The notes below the pieces were generated by a model. That model ran no database searches. It was not told where the DNA came from and saw only the letters and a list, made by a program, of their open reading frames with translations. A DNA stretch of 9,722 bases. Source: an uncultured Caryophanales bacterium (GTDB taxonomy: Bacteria; Bacillota_I; Bacilli_A; RFN20; CAG-826). The translations under genes were made by a program, and so were the position numbers. Shown here piece by piece: positions 1 through 6,200 of this stretch (its first letter is position 1; each line of letters opens with the position of its first letter). The stretch is from contig CAMYXQ010000025.1 in the NCBI GenBank assembly GCA_947303105.1, forward strand, positions 1 through 9,722. The letters run 5' to 3'.

Positions 1-235
1 CGTATTCCGGTTGAATGCCTAGCGACGAAGCGGCGTTCACGAAAGATAAGGCGAGTTCTTGGCCGCTGACAGCCGGGAAGCCGGGGTAGTTTTCAATGGT
101 TGGCAACGTGAGCAACCTTCCGCCTGGCGCGCCTTTTTCGAGCAAGACGAAAGAATGTGAGCTGCGGGCCAAATAAGTGGCCGCGCTGAGCCCCGCCGGA
201 CCGGCGCCGATGATGACAACATCAGTCTCGCGCAT
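1..235 (-). CDS. trxB: Thioredoxin-disulfide reductase-like flavoprotein, N-terminal part (runs off the window)
   Basis: Only the first 78 codons are present; the gene continues beyond base 1. The protein opens with a hydrophobic strand and the FAD-binding Rossmann loop GAGPAG (residues 10-15). A glutamate at residue 33 (LLEKG) ends the second strand, where it would hold the FAD ribose. GGRLLT (38-43) and IENYPGF (47-53) follow, the pattern that marks low-molecular-weight thioredoxin reductases; most family members have GGQ rather than GGR. Such enzymes pass electrons from NADPH through FAD to thioredoxin in the cytoplasm. The redox CxxC pair that would prove this lies outside the window, so a ferredoxin/flavodoxin-NADP reductase of the same fold cannot be excluded. 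The start at 235 is supported by GGAGGT eight bases upstream. The gene overlaps the end of lgt by 14 bases, and lgt-trxB adjacency is common in Bacillota. Confidence 0.85.
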   Translation of the reverse strand, partial: MRETDVVIIGAGPAGLSAATYLARSSHSFVLLEKGAPGGRLLTLPTIENYPGFPAVSGQELALSFVNAASSLGIQPEY

Positions 236-2027
236 CAGGGATGACCTCCGGCTCTTCTTTCTTTTCTTCTTTTTTCGGTTTCTTCGGGATGTAACGAACC
301 ACCAAAAAGATGGACATAATCAAAGCGAATAAGGTGAATAAACCAACCAAGGCGAAACCGTAGCTCATGCTATAAGATAGTTCATCCGATCCTTGGGTCT
401 TCGGCAAGCTCGTCCATGAGCTGCCACCGAGGAAGATGACGACCGCTGCCGCTAAAAGTGGCAAGGAAACGATATTCATCCACTTTTTGATTGGTTCCTT
501 CAGGAAACCGGATATCAGCAATGCGCCGGCCCCCAACAAACCAAGGATCCAAGCGATGAGATGAGCGACGGCCTGACCGCCGAAGAGCAGTTCGAATCCG
601 CCATACGAGCCCACCGCTTCGACGTCCGAGCTGGTGTGGATGATGCCGGCAGAAAGGCTCGGCGCGAAGAGGAATAAGGTGCAGGCGATCGCCGCAGCGC
701 CGCCGACCAAAGGAAGGACCCACTGCTTGGCATTCTCTTTTTTGCTGTATTCCTTCAAATGAAGGAACGCGATGAAGAAGATGCCGAGGAGGATATAAAT
801 CAAGGAATTGACGATACTCCAGGAGTTATCGCTGCCCATATTGAAGTTGCCATCGCGCATCGGCTCCATGATGATGCGGGTGACACCGTAGAACAGGAAG
901 TAACAGCCAGCCAAATCGCCAACTTTCAGTTGTTTCTTGAGTCCGCGGCCAATCGCGAAGACGATGATGAAATAGCCCGCGATGTTGATTAAGGACTCAA
1001 TGAGGAACAGAGGCACATGAATCTGGCCCGCCGGCAAAGCGGCGCCGGAGTTCGAAATGTTCATCTGGTTGGCAATCCAAGTGGGGAGCCACTGCCAACC
1101 ATCGGCTAGATTCACGACATTGCCATAGACTTCGCAGTTGAAGAAATTGCCCCAACGTCCGATGGCCTGAGCCAAAAGGATCGTGGGAACGCAAATATCC
1201 ATCGCCCACCAAATATTCACGTATTTGCGGCGAATGAGCATGAAGGTCACGCCGACGACGATGCCGACGAAGGCACCGCCCAAAATGGTCAAACCGCCAT
1301 CCCAGATGCGGAACACGTTGCTGAACGGCCGACCCGCGAACATGCGCGACCAGTTGCCGACGACGTACCAGATGCGAGCGCCGATGATGCCGGCCGGGAA
1401 GGCAATCAAAGCCAAGTTGTCGATGATGCCATGCTTCCCGAATTTCTTATAGAACTTATGGTCGCAGATGGCATAGCAGACGCCGACGCCAGCCAAGATG
1501 ATGAGGCCGTACCATGCAATGTGGAAATTGCCGGTCGAGTCGCCAGCCCGGAACACGGACAAAGTACCATTCTCGAATTTGATGCCGCTGACGAGGGGGT
1601 ATTCCAAATAAGGAGCGACCCCTTCTAAGAAGAGCAAAAAGAACACGATTATCGGCAAAATCGGCCCATAAAGGAGCCAATTGCAGGATTTTTTGGTTTT
1701 CTCGTCTAGTGCGCTGTTCCAAAAATGGAAGGCGAAACCGCTGATGAGAAGAGAAATGGATAAGCCAAAGAAGAAGCCGCCGGCCAAGGCCATTGCCATG
1801 TGCCCGGCGCGGCCTTCGGTCCATTCGGTATGGGCGGCAAAGGCCGACCACATCATGAGCAGCATGCCCAAAGCGATCGGGGTTCCCATCACGAAGATGG
1901 AGACCCATTCTTTTTTGCCGAATGTCTTGAGCGAACGGTCTTTGACCATCTTCCGCTCGGTGTAGATCTGATAGACCCAACCGCCGACGAAGAGGACTGC
2001 GCCGGCAATGACAAATGCGAGACTCAT
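222..2027 (-). CDS. lgt: Prolipoprotein diacylglyceryl transferase with extra membrane domains at both ends
   Basis: Lgt moves the diacylglyceryl group of phosphatidylglycerol onto the lipobox cysteine of prelipoproteins, in the cytoplasmic membrane. The core is at about residues 150-425 of 601. It holds WYG (172-174, matching E. coli Tyr26), FRIWDGG (239-245), the family signature GRWGNFFNCEVYG (290-302, with Arg291 and Asn294 matching E. coli Arg143 and Asn146), and RIIMEPMR (384-391, matching E. coli Arg239, Glu243 and Arg246). Ordinary Lgt is about 260-300 residues. Here about 150 residues with some four hydrophobic segments precede the core (about 2-20, 43-65, 76-98, 117-140). About 175 residues with some four more follow it (about 437-455, 480-508, 520-538, 555-577), ending in a Lys/Glu-rich tail. 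The loop that carries His103 in E. coli (HGG) reads ILGG here, with Leu249. The start is set by AAAGGAGA four bases upstream and an ATGA overlap with the uvrA stop. The reading frame is intact throughout. Confidence 0.93.
   Translation of the reverse strand: MSLAFVIAGAVLFVGGWVYQIYTERKMVKDRSLKTFGKKEWVSIFVMGTPIALGMLLMMWSAFAAHTEWTEGRAGHMAMALAGGFFFGLSISLLISGFAFHFWNSALDEKTKKSCNWLLYGPILPIIVFFLLFLEGVAPYLEYPLVSGIKFENGTLSVFRAGDSTGNFHIAWYGLIILAGVGVCYAICDHKFYKKFGKHGIIDNLALIAFPAGIIGARIWYVVGNWSRMFAGRPFSNVFRIWDGGLTILGGAFVGIVVGVTFMLIRRKYVNIWWAMDICVPTILLAQAIGRWGNFFNCEVYGNVVNLADGWQWLPTWIANQMNISNSGAALPAGQIHVPLFLIESLINIAGYFIIVFAIGRGLKKQLKVGDLAGCYFLFYGVTRIIMEPMRDGNFNMGSDNSWSIVNSLIYILLGIFFIAFLHLKEYSKKENAKQWVLPLVGGAAAIACTLFLFAPSLSAGIIHTSSDVEAVGSYGGFELLFGGQAVAHLIAWILGLLGAGALLISGFLKEPIKKWMNIVSLPLLAAAVVIFLGGSSWTSLPKTQGSDELSYSMSYGFALVGLFTLFALIMSIFLVVRYIPKKPKKEEKKEEPEVIPDARD
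244..249 (-). promoter_or_regulatory. Ribosome binding site of trxB
   Basis: The minus strand reads GGAGGT, followed by eight bases and then the ATG at 235. It lies inside the 3' end of lgt, so trxB translation is probably coupled to lgt. Confidence 0.75.
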
Positions 2028-4867
2028 GCTTTCTCCTTTCCTGCGAAGATCTTCCGCAGATAGACGGCCGTGTGGCTCTGAGTGGACTTCGCCACTTCTT
2101 CCGGGGTTCCGGCGGCCACGATTGTGCCACCGCCGTCTCCGCCTTCCGGCCCGAGGTCGATGATATAGTCAGCGACTTTGATCAAGTCGAGATTGTGTTC
2201 GATGACGATGACGGTGTCCCCGTGATCGACAAGGGACTGAAGCACCTTGATGAGGCGATTCACGTCATCCATATGAAGCCCGGTCGTTGGTTCATCAAGG
2301 ACGTAGACCGTCTTGCCCGTCGGCCTCCGCTGAAGTTCGTTGGCCAATTTGACGCGTTGGGCTTCGCCGCCCGATAAGGTGGTCGCGGGTTGGCCAAGTT
2401 TCACATATCCAAGACCCACATCGTAGAGGGTTTTGATCGCGTGATAGATCTTCGGGCGGTTCTCGAAGAAGTGCATCGCGTCTTCGACGCGCATATCGAG
2501 GACATCATAGATGTTTTTGCCTTTGTAGAAGCAGGAAAGCGTTTCTTCGTTATAGCGATGCCCTTGGCATTCGTCGCATTTGACATAAACGTCCGGCAAG
2601 AAGTTCATCGGGACGACGACCACGCCGGCGCCACCGCACTTCTCGCAACGTCCGCCCGGGACATTGAACGAGAAACGGCCTTTGTCGAAGCCTCTCGCCC
2701 TCGCTTCTTCGGTTTCGGCGAAGAGGGCGCGAATCTCATCGAAGACTTTCGTATATGTCGCGGGGTTGCTGCGCGGGGTACGCCCAATCGGTTCTTGGGT
2801 CACCTCGACGAGCTTATCGATGTATTGCAAGCCTTCGATGCTCTTGAATGAACCAGGAAGGATGTCGGATTTGTATAGTTCTTTCTGGATGGCTTTGGCC
2901 AAAGTCTCGTTGACCAAACTCGATTTGCCAGAACCGGAAACGCCGGTAACAAGGATGAATTTCCCCAAAGGGAACTCCACATCGATGTTCTTTAGGTTAT
3001 GACAGGTCGCTCCGGTGATTTTGATTGAATGTCCATTGCCCTTGTGATGCTCTTTGGGGATCGAGATGTATTTCTTGCCAGAGAGATATTCGCCGGTGAT
3101 GGACTTCGGGCAATCGATGACATCCTGGACCGAGCCAGCGACGACGATCTCGCCGCCGTGAACGCCGGCGCCCGGGCCGATATCCACCACATAGTCGGCC
3201 GAACGGATCGTTTCTTCGTCATGTTCGACAACGATGAGGGTATTGCCTAAATCGCGCATCTCTTGGAGGGTGTGGATCAGCTTGGAGTTATCGCGTTGAT
3301 GCAAACCAATGGACGGCTCATCAAGAACATAAAGGACACCGGTCAAACGGGAACCGATCTGGGTGGCCAAACGGATGCGTTGGGCTTCGCCACCAGACAA
3401 AGTCATCGCCATACGGGATAAAGTGAGATATTCAAGACCAACATCGCAAAGGAACTGAGCCCGGTTGCGGATTTCTTTCACCACCAAGCGCGCGATCTCC
3501 TTCTCATTGGGGGTCAATTTCGACTCCGTATCTTCAAGATACGAAAGAAGGTCTTTGATCGAAAGACAGGTGACTTCATAGATGTTTTTGCCGTTGATGC
3601 GGACCGCAAGGGCTTGCTCGTTGAGACGGGCGCCATGGCAATGCTCGCATTCGGAATCGCGCATATAGAGCTCGTAGTAGTCTTTCATCCACTTCGAGGT
3701 TGTTGAACCGTAAAGACGTTCGATCTTCGTTTTGATGCCTTCGATATAGCCGCGGCGATGGAGTTTGTTGCCGTTCACTGAAGTGACGACATGATCCATT
3801 GGTTCGCGAGAACCGATGAGAATGATGTCTTTCTGATCTTCGGTGAGTTCGTTCCACGGTTTATCCAAAGGAATCTTGTATGCTTTGCATAAGTATTCGA
3901 TTTCCTGCCATTCAAGGTTGGCGGTGCCCGCGGTGTTCTTGAAATAACGGATGCAGCCTTGCTTTAAGGACTTCTCCGGTTCGGTGACCAAAAGATCCAC
4001 CGCGACCGAGCGGTTCATGCCGAGGCCTTTGCATTCGGGGCAATATCCTAATGGGGCATTAAATGAGAACAAACGCGGCTCAAGTTTCGGGACCGAGAAA
4101 CCGCAGATGGGGCAGGTATGGTTGCTGGAGACAAGACGTTCTTTCTCATCGGTCAGCAAAATAACTTCGCCATGACCCCAGTCGAGCGCCAATTCGATAT
4201 CTTCGAAGGCGCGGGAACGGGCTTCCGGTTTGATGATGAGGCGGTCGATGATAACATCGATGTCATGCCGCTTGTTCTTCTCTAAATCCGGCACATCCTC
4301 CAGCAAACTCAGTGTTCCATCCACGCGAACGCGGACAAAGCCCTGAGAACGGAGTTTGATCAAGGTCTCTTTGTGAGTGCCTTTTTCATGCTTCACCACC
4401 GGGGCCAAAATCTGCAGTTTGGTGCCCACTGGATTTTCCATGACGATATCGGCGATCGCCGATGGGGAGAAGGAAATAATCGGCTCGTTATGTTTCGGGC
4501 AATACGGAACGCCGATACGGGCGAAAAGAAGACGGAGGAAATCATAGATTTCCGTCACGGTTCCCACCGTGGAACGTGGGTTATGAGAAGTGGTTTTCTG
4601 ATCGATGGAAATCGCCGGGGACAAACCTTCGATGCTGTCGACATCGGGTTTCTCAACACCACCCAAGAACTGGCGCGCATACGGGGAGAGCGATTCGACG
4701 TAACGGCGTTGCCCTTCGGAGTAGATGGTATCGAAAGCCAAGGTCGATTTGCCGGAGCCAGAAAGACCGGTGAAAACTGTCAGCGTTCCTTTCGGAATGC
4801 TGATATCGATATTCTTAAGGTTGTTCTCGCGAGCCCCTTTGACGACGATTTGCTTTTTGTTTTCCAT
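2024..4867 (-). CDS. uvrA: Excinuclease ABC subunit A (UvrA)
   Basis: UvrA is the damage-sensing ATPase of nucleotide excision repair; it acts with UvrB in the cytoplasm, on DNA. The 947-residue length is typical. Two ABC modules are complete. The first has Walker A GLSGSGKS (34-41), signature LSGGE (490-494) and Walker B VLDEP with Asp516 and Glu517. The second has Walker A GVSGSGKS (642-649), signature LSGGE (831-835) and Walker B with Asp858 and Glu859. The zinc sites are both intact: Cys252/Cys255/Cys276/Cys279 in the first half and Cys741/Cys744/Cys764/Cys767 in the second. The conserved CEHC pair (407-410) is also present. An in-frame TAG lies just upstream of the ATG at 4867, and the opening ENKKQIVVKGARENNLKNI is the family's usual N-terminus, so the start is secure. 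No Shine-Dalgarno sequence precedes it (see the promoter entry). It is the first gene of an apparent operon with lgt and trxB; uvrB is not in the window. I saw no LexA box of the Bacillus or E. coli type upstream. Confidence 0.98.
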   Translation of the reverse strand: MENKKQIVVKGARENNLKNIDISIPKGTLTVFTGLSGSGKSTLAFDTIYSEGQRRYVESLSPYARQFLGGVEKPDVDSIEGLSPAISIDQKTTSHNPRSTVGTVTEIYDFLRLLFARIGVPYCPKHNEPIISFSPSAIADIVMENPVGTKLQILAPVVKHEKGTHKETLIKLRSQGFVRVRVDGTLSLLEDVPDLEKNKRHDIDVIIDRLIIKPEARSRAFEDIELALDWGHGEVILLTDEKERLVSSNHTCPICGFSVPKLEPRLFSFNAPLGYCPECKGLGMNRSVAVDLLVTEPEKSLKQGCIRYFKNTAGTANLEWQEIEYLCKAYKIPLDKPWNELTEDQKDIILIGSREPMDHVVTSVNGNKLHRRGYIEGIKTKIERLYGSTTSKWMKDYYELYMRDSECEHCHGARLNEQALAVRINGKNIYEVTCLSIKDLLSYLEDTESKLTPNEKEIARLVVKEIRNRAQFLCDVGLEYLTLSRMAMTLSGGEAQRIRLATQIGSRLTGVLYVLDEPSIGLHQRDNSKLIHTLQEMRDLGNTLIVVEHDEETIRSADYVVDIGPGAGVHGGEIVVAGSVQDVIDCPKSITGEYLSGKKYISIPKEHHKGNGHSIKITGATCHNLKNIDVEFPLGKFILVTGVSGSGKSSLVNETLAKAIQKELYKSDILPGSFKSIEGLQYIDKLVEVTQEPIGRTPRSNPATYTKVFDEIRALFAETEEARARGFDKGRFSFNVPGGRCEKCGGAGVVVVPMNFLPDVYVKCDECQGHRYNEETLSCFYKGKNIYDVLDMRVEDAMHFFENRPKIYHAIKTLYDVGLGYVKLGQPATTLSGGEAQRVKLANELQRRPTGKTVYVLDEPTTGLHMDDVNRLIKVLQSLVDHGDTVIVIEHNLDLIKVADYIIDLGPEGGDGGGTIVAAGTPEEVAKSTQSHTAVYLRKIFAGKEKA
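2032..2039 (-). promoter_or_regulatory. Ribosome binding site of lgt
   Basis: The minus strand reads AAAGGAGA, then AAGC, then the lgt ATG. The site lies within the codons for the Lys-Glu-Lys tail of UvrA. With the ATGA stop/start overlap this points to coupled translation from uvrA into lgt. Confidence 0.8.
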
Positions 4868-4875
4868 ACGCGGCT

Positions 4876-4904
4876 ATTATCGCGGAATAGGCGCGAGGGC
4901 GCAA
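4876..4904 (-). promoter_or_regulatory. Candidate uvrA promoter, apparently leaderless
   Basis: On the minus strand there is GATAAT (4881-4876) with TTGCGC (4904-4899) 17 bases upstream. The -10 is good (5 of 6 bases) and the -35 is weak (TTG only). Transcription would begin about seven bases downstream, at about 4868-4870, almost at the A of the uvrA ATG (4867). No ribosome site lies in front of the ATG. An upstream promoter with an SD-less leader is the alternative. Confidence 0.5.
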
Positions 4905-4985
4905 GCGAAACGCGACACACGGACGACGTGGAAAGAGAAAACGACACGCCAAGTTTGAAATAATGGCATTCCTTCCGCTCCCGTG

Positions 4986-4991
4986 TATAAT
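4986..4991 (+). promoter_or_regulatory. -10 box of the tRNA-Pro promoter
   Basis: A perfect TATAAT lies 11 bases before the mature tRNA 5' end, so transcription would start around 4997-4999 with only a few leader bases. The discriminator is GC-rich (GGCGCC), as at many stable-RNA promoters. No good -35 is visible at 16-18 bases: the sequence there is near TAATGGCA, and the TTGAAA at 4955-4960 is too far away at 25 bases. Confidence 0.65.
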
Positions 4992-5001
4992 ATGTTGGCG
5001 C

Positions 5002-5078
5002 CGGGACGTAGCACAGCTTGGTAGTGCACTACCTTGGGGTGGTAGGGGTCACGCGTTCGAATCGCGCCGTTCCGACCA
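5002..5078 (+). tRNA. tRNA-Pro, anticodon GGG, CCA encoded
   Basis: The cloverleaf folds by eye. The acceptor stem pairs 5002-5008 with 5068-5074 (one G-U). The D stem pairs 5011-5014 with 5024-5027 around an AGCTTGGTA loop. The anticodon stem CTACC/GGTAG (5029-5033/5041-5045) encloses loop TTGGGGT, with anticodon GGG at 5036-5038. The variable loop is 5 bases. The T loop is TTCGAAT (5056-5062), and discriminator A plus CCA follow (5075-5078). Proline identity fits the C1-G72 pair and the G35-G36 anticodon. The first T-stem pair (49-65) is an A-C mismatch (5051/5067). This isoacceptor reads CCC and CCU. It is transcribed away from uvrA, from a TATAAT just upstream, and ends in an intrinsic terminator. 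Confidence 0.95.
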
Positions 5079-5089
5079 ATCGCAACAAG

Positions 5090-5118
5090 ACGCCTTCTCA
5101 ATCCGAGAGGGCGTTTTT
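5090..5118 (+). terminator. Intrinsic terminator of tRNA-Pro
   Basis: A ten-pair stem (5090-5099 with 5105-5114, one G-U) closes a five-base loop AATCC and runs into TTTTT (5114-5118). It begins 11 bases after the tRNA CCA end. It also covers the last codons and the stop of the convergent Fic-family gene. Read on the minus strand the hairpin is followed by TCTTGTTGCG, too poor in T for a good terminator of that gene. Confidence 0.88.
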
Positions 5119-6072
5119 CGTTACAATCCCCTTTGTTTTGAGAGAAGACAGGCAGCGATATAAGGTCCGCTCACTCACATTCATGATGGCTGCCAAAGAA
5201 CGGAAAGACAGTTTTGATGGACGATAGGCACGCATCTTGATCACCGCTTCGCCGATCCGCTTTTCCTTCGCGGTCAACGCGTTGGATTCAAGTTCCAAAA
5301 CCCGATTTGAAATCCATGTTTCTCGTTCCTTTATTTCATACAATTCGGCTTCAATCCCATCGGCAATCAAAGAGAGAACGCCTTCAAAATAAGGATTCAG
5401 ATTGCCGTGCGCAGCCGCCGATTCGGACCGCTTGAACGCCAAAAAGTAACGGCTGACATCGCGAGAGAAACACCAAGCAATCGAGATGGCAATCGGCGAC
5501 CATAGCGAGTCCGATAACCACCGCGATAAGCCAAGTCTTCCGATGAGGCCATTCCCTCGAGAATAGGGATGGATATACTCCTCTAAGAAATGAAAAAGAA
5601 GCGGACCCAATAAGGAGTCCTCTTCACTAATCGCTATAGCGATTATCTTAGCCTCGTCGATGGCTTTCTGAGCCGCATCGATTTCGTTGAAGCGGCTGGC
5701 AATAGAAAAACCTGCCTCGGTGGACAGGTTCTTCCATGGTTTTTGGCGGAGGGGGAATTTGAGGATGGGGCCCCCATTCCGATAAACCGTCCGTAATAAA
5801 GGCAATTTCCCATAATGGTCGATGGATGCCGAAGCGTCCGCTTCCCGAAGCAAGCGCCACCGCTCATCCAATACTTGGGTTAAGGGGTCGAACCGCCTGC
5901 GGGCCGCCGCTACATCATTCACCGCCCGAAGAACGCGTTCTTTGAGACGGCATAGTTCGGGCGAATAGGAATAATAGAATTCCGCCTCGCCCAGTTTGAA
6001 ACGCCGCGAACCCAATAGGAAATCGCGACGCTTTTCTTCCTCAATCCGCGAGGAAAAGAAGGTTAGTTGCAT
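5098..6072 (-). CDS. Fic-family protein with altered active-site motif and C-terminal helix-turn-helix
   Basis: The 324-residue protein resembles the Fic-plus-winged-helix family. Fic enzymes usually transfer AMP, or another phosphate group, from a nucleotide to hydroxyls on target proteins. The core motif is normally HxFx(D/E)GNGRxxR. Here it reads HPYSRGNGLIGR (168-179): the histidine, GNG and last arginine are kept, but the metal-binding acid is Arg172 and the first arginine is Leu176. An N-terminal stretch READASASIDH resembles the class II inhibitory motif (S/T)xxxE(G/N), with Asp85 in place of Glu and His86 after it. A later stretch FKRSESAAAHGNLNPYFEGVL fits the helix after the Fic core. 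Residues 285-317 look like a helix-turn-helix (SFRSLAAIMNVSERTLYRCL). The start at 6072 is chosen over an in-frame ATG at 6105 because AAAGGAGA lies five bases upstream. A TATCAT at 6095-6100 could be a -10, but no -35 is clear. Family is fairly sure; activity and target are unknown. Confidence 0.75.
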   Translation of the reverse strand: MQLTFFSSRIEEEKRRDFLLGSRRFKLGEAEFYYSYSPELCRLKERVLRAVNDVAAARRRFDPLTQVLDERWRLLREADASASIDHYGKLPLLRTVYRNGGPILKFPLRQKPWKNLSTEAGFSIASRFNEIDAAQKAIDEAKIIAIAISEEDSLLGPLLFHFLEEYIHPYSRGNGLIGRLGLSRWLSDSLWSPIAISIAWCFSRDVSRYFLAFKRSESAAAHGNLNPYFEGVLSLIADGIEAELYEIKERETWISNRVLELESNALTAKEKRIGEAVIKMRAYRPSKLSFRSLAAIMNVSERTLYRCLSSLKTKGIVTKNALSD

Positions 6073-6077
6073 AAATA

Positions 6078-6085
6078 TCTCCTTT
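6078..6085 (-). promoter_or_regulatory. Ribosome binding site that sets the start of the Fic-family gene
   Basis: The minus strand reads AAAGGAGA, then TATTT, then ATG at 6072. This strong site makes the ATG at 6072 the likely start rather than the in-frame ATG 33 bases upstream, which would place this purine run inside the coding region. Confidence 0.8.
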
Positions 6086-6160
6086 GCGGGGGATATGATA
6101 GCCAAACCGATCTTTTAACGCGTGGAAGACGCTTGGTTTTTGAGGATATTGGGGAAATGA

Positions 6161-6194
6161 AAAAGAAAAAGCCCCGCAAATGCGAGGCCTTTTT
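6161..6194 (-). terminator. Intrinsic terminator of the pyruvate:ferredoxin oxidoreductase gene
   Basis: A stem pairs 6171-6177 with 6182-6188 (one C-A mismatch) around a four-base loop. On the minus strand it runs into TTTTTCTTTT (6170-6161). It begins about a dozen bases after the TAA of the upstream gene. The plus strand also has a T run after the hairpin (6190-6194), so it may work both ways, although no plus-strand gene reads into it here. Confidence 0.8.
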
Positions 6195-6200
6195 GTGTTT

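Noticed and set aside
1456..2130. A 224-residue minus-strand frame spanning the uvrA/lgt junction
   Set aside because: It is an out-of-frame reading of the two real overlapping genes, rich in Arg and Ser as such shadows are.
4868..5001. A LexA (SOS) operator controlling uvrA
   Set aside because: Neither GAAC-N4-GTTC nor CTG-N10-CAG is present in the gap.
4877..5101. A 74-residue minus-strand reading frame across the tRNA
   Set aside because: Its middle (AIRTRDPYHPKVVHYQA) is simply the antisense translation of the tRNA-Pro, a well-known type of false protein.
6070..6105. Upstream ATG (6105) as the start of the Fic-family gene
   Set aside because: It has no good ribosome site, whereas the ATG at 6072 has AAAGGAGA at ideal spacing.
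5002..6200. The tRNA-Pro plus Fic-family gene as an integrated genetic island
   Set aside because: I found no integrase and no repeat of the tRNA 3' end in the window, and the gene is a single one flanked by housekeeping genes.
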